Shown in pieces: positions 1-4,953 of a DNA stretch of 9,718 bases. This DNA comes from Candidatus Woesearchaeota archaeon CG11_big_fil_rev_8_21_14_0_20_43_8 (lineage in GTDB: Archaea; Nanobdellota; Nanobdellia; Woesearchaeales; CG08-08-20-14): contig PCVE01000051.1 of assembly GCA_002762705.1 (NCBI GenBank), positions 1 through 9,718 of the forward strand. Reading direction: 5' to 3'. The notes beneath the pieces were generated by a model. That model did not search any database and was not told the origin of the DNA. It saw only the letters and a program-made list of their open reading frames with translations. Within the stretch, counting starts at the first letter, position 1. Every line of letters begins with the position of its first letter. The translations under genes and the position numbers were made by a program.

Positions 1-1
1 A

Positions 2-190
2 CGTCTTAACAACTATTTTACCGTCGAGAGATGCTTATATTTTTTATTGTATTCTAGAAGAGGGTTTCACATTAGCCCTTTAAGAGACAAAGTACATAAA
101 GAACTGGATAATAATCTACAGCCAGGAAAAGCTGCCAAAAAAGCAAAGGAGATACTCACAACACTTGATAATATTCTAAAAGAAGAATAA
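2..190 (+). CDS. 3' end of an unrecognised protein gene (partial, runs off the left edge)
   Basis: A reading frame open from the left edge ends at TAA (188-190) and gives 62 residues. The visible part starts RLNNYFTVERCLYFLLY and ends in a Lys/Glu/Leu-rich amphipathic helix (KAAKKAKEILTTLDNILKEE), a composition typical of a real protein C-terminus and not of chance translation. I do not recognise the family, and no catalytic motif is visible in this fragment. The start lies outside the window. The gene converges on the zinc-ribbon gene, whose stop is only 13 bases further on. The main doubt is that 62 codons is short enough for an open frame to arise by chance. Confidence 0.5.
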   Translation, partial: RLNNYFTVERCLYFLLYSRRGFHISPLRDKVHKELDNNLQPGKAAKKAKEILTTLDNILKEE

Positions 191-203
191 AAAAACCAAA
201 GAA
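176..203 (-). terminator. possible T-rich terminator of the zinc-ribbon gene
   Basis: Read on the - strand, the sequence just past the zinc-ribbon stop codon is pyrimidine-rich with a run of seven T (189-195), followed by ATTCTTCTTTTA. Archaeal RNA polymerase often terminates at oligo-T without a hairpin, so this is a plausible terminator. It overlaps the 3' end of the convergent gene. Base composition alone supports it. Confidence 0.3.
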
Positions 204-350
204 TCATTCCATCTTGCCGATCTTGAACATCTTGGTGCTGCACTTTGGGCATTTGCCTATAACGCAGTCACGGCCGTTCTTCATCTTGCTTGCTTTTGCG
301 TCTGACATCTGCTGCTTCTCTTTGCACTTCATGCAATATGCTTCTACCAT
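204..350 (-). CDS. DUF5679-type zinc-ribbon small protein, 48 aa
   Basis: The product begins MVEAYCMKCKEK and ends TKMFKIGKME. It has two zinc-knuckle pairs, C6-x2-C9 and C34-x2-C37, plus C29, and a basic middle (KMKNGRD). The 'VEAYCxKCK...M...KNGR...G.CP.C.TKMF+IG' pattern is what I know as the DUF5679 family. These are tiny archaeal proteins, also seen as zinc-ribbon segments of larger proteins such as topoisomerases. A structural zinc-binding, possibly nucleic-acid-binding role is inferred; the exact function is unknown. Two ATGs lie in tandem (353-351 and 350-348). The second is chosen because it sits 8 bases from the Shine-Dalgarno sequence GAGGT and matches the usual family start; MMVEA is the alternative. 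The gene is transcribed away from mutS and is too short to be caught by ordinary ORF length cut-offs. Confidence 0.8.
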   Translation of the reverse strand: MVEAYCMKCKEKQQMSDAKASKMKNGRDCVIGKCPKCSTKMFKIGKME

Positions 351-358
351 CATAATCA

Positions 359-363
359 ACCTC
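359..363 (-). promoter_or_regulatory. Shine-Dalgarno site of the zinc-ribbon gene
   Basis: On the - strand GAGGT is followed by TGATT and then two tandem ATG codons. Spacing is 5 bases to the first ATG and 8 to the second, which favours the second as the start. Confidence 0.6.
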
Positions 364-398
364 GTTAAGCCTTTATACAAGCCTTAAAATAATTCGCT

Positions 399-406
399 TT
401 TATAAA
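399..406 (-). promoter_or_regulatory. TATA box, probable promoter of the zinc-ribbon gene
   Basis: TTTATAAA lies about 50 bases upstream of the zinc-ribbon start on the - strand, placing transcription initiation roughly 20-25 bases before the ATG. That leaves room for the GAGGT ribosome site in a short leader. The octamer is its own reverse complement, so the strand is assigned only by its position relative to the genes. Confidence 0.5.
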
Positions 407-469
407 TTATACCCAAAAAACAGCTATCAAATGCCGAATTATCCCCCTCTGGCTCCAATCGTCAAAACC

Positions 470-477
470 TTTATAAA
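470..477 (+). promoter_or_regulatory. TATA box of mutS, consistent with a leaderless transcript
   Basis: TTTATAAA is preceded by the A-rich stretch CAAAACC, a reasonable BRE-like context. Its centre lies about 29 bases before the mutS ATG at 502. Archaeal transcription usually starts 25-30 bases downstream of the TATA box, so the mRNA would begin at or within a few bases of the start codon. No usable Shine-Dalgarno is present: the only purine run, GGAAG, ends one base before the ATG. Confidence 0.6.
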
Positions 478-501
478 ACTACCAAATACCCAATTGGAAG
501 C

Positions 502-3027
502 ATGGAGGGCGTGGATTCAGACAATCTGACACCTGCGATGAAGCAGTTTGTCGAGATAAAGACGCAGCATCCAGATTGCATCCTCTTGTTCCGTATGGGG
601 GATTTCTACGAAACATTCTATAAAGACGCTGAGACAGTAGCAGAAGAACTACAGATCACATTAACAGCAAGAGGCAAGGGTGCATCAAGAGCCCCATTAG
701 CTGGCATCCCATACCATGCATTGGACACATATCTTCCAAAACTCGTCACTAAAGGCTACAAAGTCGCGATCGTCGAGCAGCTAGAAGATCCAAAGAAAGC
801 TAAAGGCCTTGTAAAAAGAGGACTAGTCAGGATAGTGACACCTGGAACAGTATTGGAATCCAGTATCCTTGACCAGAGGTCAAACAATTATATCATGTCG
901 ATATACACAGAACAGAACAAATTTGGGATAGCTGTCTGCGATGTTTCAACCGGAGAATTCATGACAACAGAAGTGTCAGACCATCAGAAGCTCCAAAGCG
1001 AGATGGTGCGATTCCGTCCGGCAGAGTTGATCATCCAAAAATCCATGAAAGGAAGAGATATGATAACAAAAAACACAAACACATTCATTAATTATCATGA
1101 TGACCACAATTTCTCATTTAGGAATTCATACAAAGCGTTGGTGACTCACTTCGACACACTATCGCTCGAGGGATATGGTATCGAGAACCGTGCACTCGCT
1201 ATCGCCGCATCAGGCGCGCTTCTTAATTATCTCCAGGAGACGCAGAGGACAGATCTCTCACAGATAACGACAATCAAGCGATACCGCACGGAGAACTACA
1301 TGGTCCTTGATTCATCGACCGTGAGAAACCTCGAACTTATGCAGAACATAATGGATGGCTCTTCGAGAGGTTCATTACTTGAAGTCATAGATGCGACGAT
1401 AACTCCGATGGGTGCAAGGCTTCTTAGGACCTGGCTTCTTCGGCCACTGATTGACCCAGAGATAATAAACAGAAGACTTAACGCAGTCGGATTCTTCAAA
1501 TCACACACAGCCCACAAAGAACAGGCAAGAAGAATACTCAAGCAGATCTATGATCTGGAAAGATTGGTCGGGCGGATATCTTATGGGAGCGCAAACGCAA
1601 GGGACCTTCTCTCATTACGGCAATCATTAGAGATGATCCCAAGATTAAAAGAATCCCTAAGAGACACAACAGACCCGCTCATAAAAAAATCACTTGCATT
1701 CGCTGAACTGCAACCCATTGTCGGTCTGATCGCTCGCTCGATCAAAGAGGATGCGCCTGCGATACTTCGTAATGGAAATATCATCCAGCAAGGCTATAAC
1801 CAGGAACTGGATGAATTAAGAAAGATCGCGCATGGCGGAAAAGACTGGGTGATAGAGCTCGAAGAGAAAGAGAAACAGAAGACCGGCATAAAATCCATGA
1901 AGGTGCGGTTCAACAAAGTGTTCGGTTATTTTATAGAGATCAGCAAATCAAATCTCCACCTTGTCCCTGAGAACTATATCCGAAAACAGACCACTGTGAA
2001 TGGCGAACGATACATAACTGAAGAGCTAAAAGAGAAAGAGTCATTGATCCTCGGCGCAGAAGAGAAGATACTCGCGCTTGAGTTCGACATATTCCAGTCG
2101 ATAATCAAAGAGATCTCTAAATACATTGTCGATATACAAGAGACGGCGAAGAACATAGCCATGATCGACTGTCTGTCTTCCTTGGCAAAAGTAGCGGCAG
2201 ACAACGATTACTGCAAGCCTGACGTGAACGAAAAATATGATTTCGATGTGAAAGATGGCAGGCATCCAGTGGTCGAGAAAGTGGTGACTGACCAGTTCGT
2301 GCCAAATGACTGTCTTCTGAACGAGAACAAAAGACTTCACATAATAACCGGGCCAAATATGGCAGGCAAATCAACTTTCATGAGGCAAGTGGCACTCACT
2401 CAATTGATGGCTCAGATCGGATCTTTCGTGCCAGCATCTTCGGCAAAACTCGGAGTAGTGGATCGCATATTCACACGAGTCGGCGCTTACGATGACCTTT
2501 CTATGGGCCAGTCGACTTTTATGGTCGAGATGAACGAGACCGCTAATATTCTTAACAACGCGACGCAGAAAAGTCTTATAATCTTAGACGAGATCGGCCG
2601 CGGCACATCGACATATGATGGCGTTAGTATAGCATGGGCTGTCGCAGAATACATCCATGAGAAGATCGGCGCGAAATGTCTCTTCGCGACGCATTACCAT
2701 GCATTGAACAAGCTCGCAGGAAATTTCAAAAGCGTAAGCAACTTCAACATCGCAGTGAAAGAGATGAAAGGCGACGTCATTTTCTTAAGAAAAATATTAG
2801 AAGGCGGAACAGACCGCTCATACGGTGTGGAAGTAGCGAAGCTTGCAGGCCTTCCAAAAGATGTGGTGATGCGCGCTCGCGAAGTGATGAAGCATTTTGA
2901 AATCGAAGACGAAGTGAGCGAGCGGCTGCATCGGAACCTGAAACGAAAACATACTTCTCTGGAAAGGACAAGAATGCCAGAGCAGACAGATCACTCTGAC
3001 AGCGATCTTGGAAGATGGGTTAATTGA
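502..3027 (+). CDS. mutS: DNA mismatch repair protein MutS (MutS1), 841 aa
   Basis: MutS binds base mismatches and small loops as a dimeric clamp and uses ATP to hand over to MutL and start excision of the new strand. All expected parts are visible. The mismatch-binding domain carries the F-x-E motif in GDFYETF (F35, E37) and the AGIPYHA block. Connector and lever/clamp domains follow (about 120-560), including KSMKVRFNKVFGYFIEI. The ATPase domain has DGRHPVVEK, Walker A GPNMAGKST (617-625), Walker B LDEIGRGTST (from 695) and the ATHYH switch. The C-terminal helix-turn-helix SYGVEVAKLAGLPKDV lies near 773-788. Length is close to the 853 residues of the E. coli protein. The charged tail after about 805 shows no obvious clamp- or PCNA-binding motif. 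The start at 502 fits both the promoter spacing and family length. No mutL lies in the window. Confidence 0.97.
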   Translation: MEGVDSDNLTPAMKQFVEIKTQHPDCILLFRMGDFYETFYKDAETVAEELQITLTARGKGASRAPLAGIPYHALDTYLPKLVTKGYKVAIVEQLEDPKKAKGLVKRGLVRIVTPGTVLESSILDQRSNNYIMSIYTEQNKFGIAVCDVSTGEFMTTEVSDHQKLQSEMVRFRPAELIIQKSMKGRDMITKNTNTFINYHDDHNFSFRNSYKALVTHFDTLSLEGYGIENRALAIAASGALLNYLQETQRTDLSQITTIKRYRTENYMVLDSSTVRNLELMQNIMDGSSRGSLLEVIDATITPMGARLLRTWLLRPLIDPEIINRRLNAVGFFKSHTAHKEQARRILKQIYDLERLVGRISYGSANARDLLSLRQSLEMIPRLKESLRDTTDPLIKKSLAFAELQPIVGLIARSIKEDAPAILRNGNIIQQGYNQELDELRKIAHGGKDWVIELEEKEKQKTGIKSMKVRFNKVFGYFIEISKSNLHLVPENYIRKQTTVNGERYITEELKEKESLILGAEEKILALEFDIFQSIIKEISKYIVDIQETAKNIAMIDCLSSLAKVAADNDYCKPDVNEKYDFDVKDGRHPVVEKVVTDQFVPNDCLLNENKRLHIITGPNMAGKSTFMRQVALTQLMAQIGSFVPASSAKLGVVDRIFTRVGAYDDLSMGQSTFMVEMNETANILNNATQKSLIILDEIGRGTSTYDGVSIAWAVAEYIHEKIGAKCLFATHYHALNKLAGNFKSVSNFNIAVKEMKGDVIFLRKILEGGTDRSYGVEVAKLAGLPKDVVMRAREVMKHFEIEDEVSERLHRNLKRKHTSLERTRMPEQTDHSDSDLGRWVN

Positions 3028-3035
3028 GGTGTTTT

Positions 3036-3065
3036 ATGATTTCCAGAAATCATTTATTCTTCTCA
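3036..3065 (+). terminator. palindrome plus T-rich tract between convergent genes, candidate mutS terminator
   Basis: A perfect inverted repeat (ATGATTTC, two bases, GAAATCAT; 3036-3053) begins 8 bases after the mutS stop. As RNA it could form a 7-bp stem with a CCAG tetraloop, and on the + strand it is followed by TTATTCTTCT. The palindrome also spans the stop codon of the convergent membrane gene. The stem is AT-rich and archaea do not require hairpins, so this is a candidate only; the downstream T-rich tract may matter more. Confidence 0.4.
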
Positions 3066-3805
3066 GCATAGATCAATCCAAAGAACATAAGTAACCACGC
3101 AAAAAACAACAAAGAGATATACAACGGAATCAAAGAGAACAGGAAATATGATTTTATATCGACAATCGCGACAATCCACCGCAGCGCCCCCATGAATTTG
3201 TTTCCAAATGATATCGGAACATATCCAATATAAAGCAGAATGATTGTCACAATGCTCAATGGTATCGTCCTAAAGATCCTGATCGACATGATTCCTTCTT
3301 TCAAAGAAGCAAAGACACTTCTGCTCCCAAGCGACATCGCACATAATCCATAGAAATAAGCAGAGACAAGATAGAACGTCGCAATTGCAAGGACGATAGT
3401 TATCACAATAGAACTGGTGGTGAAGACCGAATCGCTCAACCCAATCTTTGTAAATGCCCACGGAACCATTGATAACAAAAACACAATCACAGACAAGACA
3501 ATATAATAAACGGCTGAATAATAGAACGCATAAAGACCAGTATTCAATCTTCCTTTCATCCCGATTGCGACCTGTCCCATTCTTAGATATTTTCCGATTG
3601 TGAAGAACAGGAATGCCGCATGGAATGCCAAAACACAGTATACAAGCGCCCTTTGCCAGAGCGAAGGATCTGTCAAATCATATGTGAATTTCAACAATAA
3701 TGATGTCAATAGACCATAGACAACAATCAGCGCAGTGATCGAATATAATTGTGGTATCTTAAATGTCATAAGAAATGACTTTTTCAAATTAGCTAATATT
3801 CCCAT
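3050..3805 (-). CDS. six-span integral membrane protein of unknown function, 251 aa
   Basis: The protein is strongly hydrophobic, with six likely membrane helices at about residues 20-40, 52-74, 93-116, 131-157, 180-200 and 219-246. Basic loops (MGILANLKKS at the N-terminus, KYLRMGQVAIGMKGR after helix 2, SRSVFASLKE after helix 4) suggest that both termini face the cytoplasm. No transporter signature, metal site or enzyme motif is visible. The shape, an N-terminal amphipathic stretch and six helices with short loops, resembles the broad group of six-span archaeal and bacterial membrane proteins of unknown function, but I cannot name a family. The ATG at 3805 sits about 29 bases from a TATA box with no ribosome-binding site, consistent with a leaderless message. 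It ends 22 bases from the mutS stop and is divergent from the surface-protein operon. Confidence 0.85.
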   Translation of the reverse strand: MGILANLKKSFLMTFKIPQLYSITALIVVYGLLTSLLLKFTYDLTDPSLWQRALVYCVLAFHAAFLFFTIGKYLRMGQVAIGMKGRLNTGLYAFYYSAVYYIVLSVIVFLLSMVPWAFTKIGLSDSVFTTSSIVITIVLAIATFYLVSAYFYGLCAMSLGSRSVFASLKEGIMSIRIFRTIPLSIVTIILLYIGYVPISFGNKFMGALRWIVAIVDIKSYFLFSLIPLYISLLFFAWLLMFFGLIYAEKNK

Positions 3806-3830
3806 TAATATATATTCTTGATTAAAGAAC

Positions 3831-3838
3831 TATATAAA
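3831..3838 (-). promoter_or_regulatory. TATA box of the membrane-protein gene
   Basis: Read on the - strand the site is TTTATATA, with its centre about 29 bases before the ATG at 3805. This predicts initiation at or next to the start codon. The short leader region shows no Shine-Dalgarno sequence. Confidence 0.55.
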
Positions 3839-3851
3839 TATAATCGACAAG

Positions 3852-3859
3852 TTTATATA
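3852..3859 (+). promoter_or_regulatory. TATA box of the surface-protein operon
   Basis: TTTATATA lies back-to-back with the leftward TATA box, 13 bases away. Standard archaeal spacing puts the start of transcription near 3880, giving a leader of about 65 bases before the first ATG at 3946. This contrasts with the leaderless arrangement inferred for mutS and for the membrane gene. Confidence 0.55.
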
Positions 3860-3863
3860 TGGT

Positions 3864-3883
3864 TAATATACAAAATAATATAC
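3864..3883 (+). repeat. direct repeat TAATATAC x2 at the predicted transcription start
   Basis: TAATATAC occurs at 3864-3871 and again at 3876-3883, exactly 12 bases apart, between the TATA box and the expected start of transcription. A regulator bound here could block initiation of the operon. The region is AT-rich, so coincidence is possible. Confidence 0.3.
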
Positions 3884-3909
3884 TAGATTAGTTCCTATTT
3901 GATGGCGAG

Positions 3910-3915
3910 GGAGGT
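3910..3915 (+). promoter_or_regulatory. strong Shine-Dalgarno GGAGGT in the operon leader, unusually far from the start codon
   Basis: GGAGGT matches six bases of the expected archaeal anti-Shine-Dalgarno. It lies 30 bases before the ATG at 3946, well outside the normal 5-10-base spacing. It is only 4 bases before another ATG (3920) that opens a 15-codon frame. An intervening hairpin (3919-3942) would reduce the effective distance to the 3946 ATG to about 6 bases. Confidence 0.55.
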
Positions 3916-3918
3916 TTG

Positions 3919-3942
3919 GATGACCAGTGAAAAGGGGTCATC
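3919..3942 (+). promoter_or_regulatory. 5'-leader hairpin between the Shine-Dalgarno and the start codon
   Basis: GATGACC (3919-3925) is the exact reverse complement of GGTCATC (3936-3942), with the 10-base loop AGTGAAAAGG. The stem contains the alternative ATG at 3920 and ends three bases before the start codon at 3946. Folding would hide the alternative ATG and bring GGAGGT next to the real start. The stem is seen directly; the regulatory role is inferred. Confidence 0.5.
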
Positions 3943-3945
3943 TGG

Positions 3946-4953
3946 ATGCGCAAGAAAGGACAGATAGCGATATTCATAATATTAGGCATTGTGCTGATAA
4001 TAGGCATCGGTTTCTTCATCTATATAATGGGCCAGCAGTCAAAGCTTGGCGAAGCCAAAACCCTTGTCACTGAGGAAGTGCCAGTGCAGCTCGAACCAAT
4101 AAAACTCTATGTCCAGAACTGCTTAAAGACAACAGCTGCAGAAGCAGTACGGCTGCTTGGTGCGCAAGGCGGATACATATTCCCAAAAAATCCATATCTT
4201 CTGACAAATTATTCTTCGATCGCATATGGGTATGATCGTGGTAAGAACACCCTTCCGACAGAATCCACTATGGAGAATGAGCTTGCATCTTATGTCGTAT
4301 TCGGCCTGCCTCTCTGCACAGCTAATTTCATTGAATTCTCGAGCATGGATCTAAGGACAGAAGCTGTCCGTGCTGGTGTTGATATAACAGAAGGCAAAGT
4401 GGTCTTCACGATTGATTACCCAATCACACTTGTCACAAAGACAGGAGAGCCAAAGATATCGAAATTCGCATATGAACTCCCTGTCCGTCTGGATCATGTC
4501 GTCTCTATCTCTAATTCTGTGATAAATGGGTTGATATCAGATCCAGACAATATCGATCTGACAAACCTGTCAGCGTATGATGTTGCTATAGATATGACAC
4601 CATATGGAGATGATACAATATTGTTCTCATTATCTGATGATGTGATAAAGATCCAGGATGAGCCATACATGTTCACATTCGCAGGGAACATAACAAAGAA
4701 CAAGGCGCCGATACTTGATGTGAAGAATGAATACAACCTGCAGGACAAGTTCGAGTTCCAATTGCAGCTAGGCATAACTGATGACGATACAGAGCATGAA
4801 TTCTTCGCAGATACTGTTTTATTCGATATTTCAGACACTGGTCTGATCAAATTCACACCTGAGATCACGGGATCATTCACAGTGCGCATCCGTGTGACTG
4901 ATCCTCATGGTCTCTATGACGAGAAGTATGTGAGGTTTATCGTAGATAAATGA
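3946..4953 (+). CDS. surface protein with prepilin-like (class III) signal anchor and C-terminal cadherin/Ig-like domain, 335 aa
   Basis: The N-terminus MRKKGQIAIF is followed by a hydrophobic helix to about residue 28. This is the basic-KGQ-hydrophobic layout of archaeal class III signal peptides, which can be cut between G5 and Q6 by prepilin peptidases; it may equally stay as a membrane anchor. An outside domain follows with C59 in YVQNCLKTTAAEAVRLLG, the motif GGYIFP and C124, its only two cysteines and a likely disulfide. From about 250 to 335 there is a beta domain (KNKAPILDV, GITDDDTEHEFF, DISDTGLIKFTPEITGSF, VRIRVTDPHG) with the layout of cadherin-like/putative Ig repeats. I recognise the first part as a recurrent DPANN type, but I know of no proven function. 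The start is fixed by the signal sequence. The stop overlaps the next start (ATGA), implying translational coupling with the giant protein. Confidence 0.88.
   Translation: MRKKGQIAIFIILGIVLIIGIGFFIYIMGQQSKLGEAKTLVTEEVPVQLEPIKLYVQNCLKTTAAEAVRLLGAQGGYIFPKNPYLLTNYSSIAYGYDRGKNTLPTESTMENELASYVVFGLPLCTANFIEFSSMDLRTEAVRAGVDITEGKVVFTIDYPITLVTKTGEPKISKFAYELPVRLDHVVSISNSVINGLISDPDNIDLTNLSAYDVAIDMTPYGDDTILFSLSDDVIKIQDEPYMFTFAGNITKNKAPILDVKNEYNLQDKFEFQLQLGITDDDTEHEFFADTVLFDISDTGLIKFTPEITGSFTVRIRVTDPHGLYDEKYVRFIVDK
4932..4936 (+). promoter_or_regulatory. possible Shine-Dalgarno of the giant gene inside the upstream gene
   Basis: GAGGT lies inside the last codons of the upstream gene, 13 bases before the ATG at 4950. 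The spacing is somewhat long, so translation of the giant gene probably depends partly on ribosomes ending at the overlapping stop codon. Confidence 0.35.

Noticed and set aside
67..252. A 61-codon open frame on the - strand overlapping the left-edge gene and the zinc ribbon
   Set aside because: It overlaps the zinc ribbon in another frame on the same strand, lacks a ribosome site, and its translation has no protein-like pattern; the zinc ribbon explains the region better.
1296..2374. Several - strand open frames of 67-99 codons inside mutS
   Set aside because: They lie wholly within a certain gene in antisense frames, overlap each other, and reflect codon bias of mutS.
2676..2900. A 74-codon + strand frame inside the mutS ATPase domain
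   Set aside because: Arg-rich, low-complexity translation in a shifted frame of a clearly intact MutS; no sign of a frameshift or overlapping gene.
3919..3942. The leader hairpin as a transcription terminator or attenuator
   Set aside because: No T-run follows it, and it ends three bases before a start codon, so a translational role is more likely.
4494..4889. A 131-codon - strand frame opposite the anchor-protein gene
   Set aside because: Antisense shadow of a gene with a recognisable beta domain; no promoter or ribosome site.
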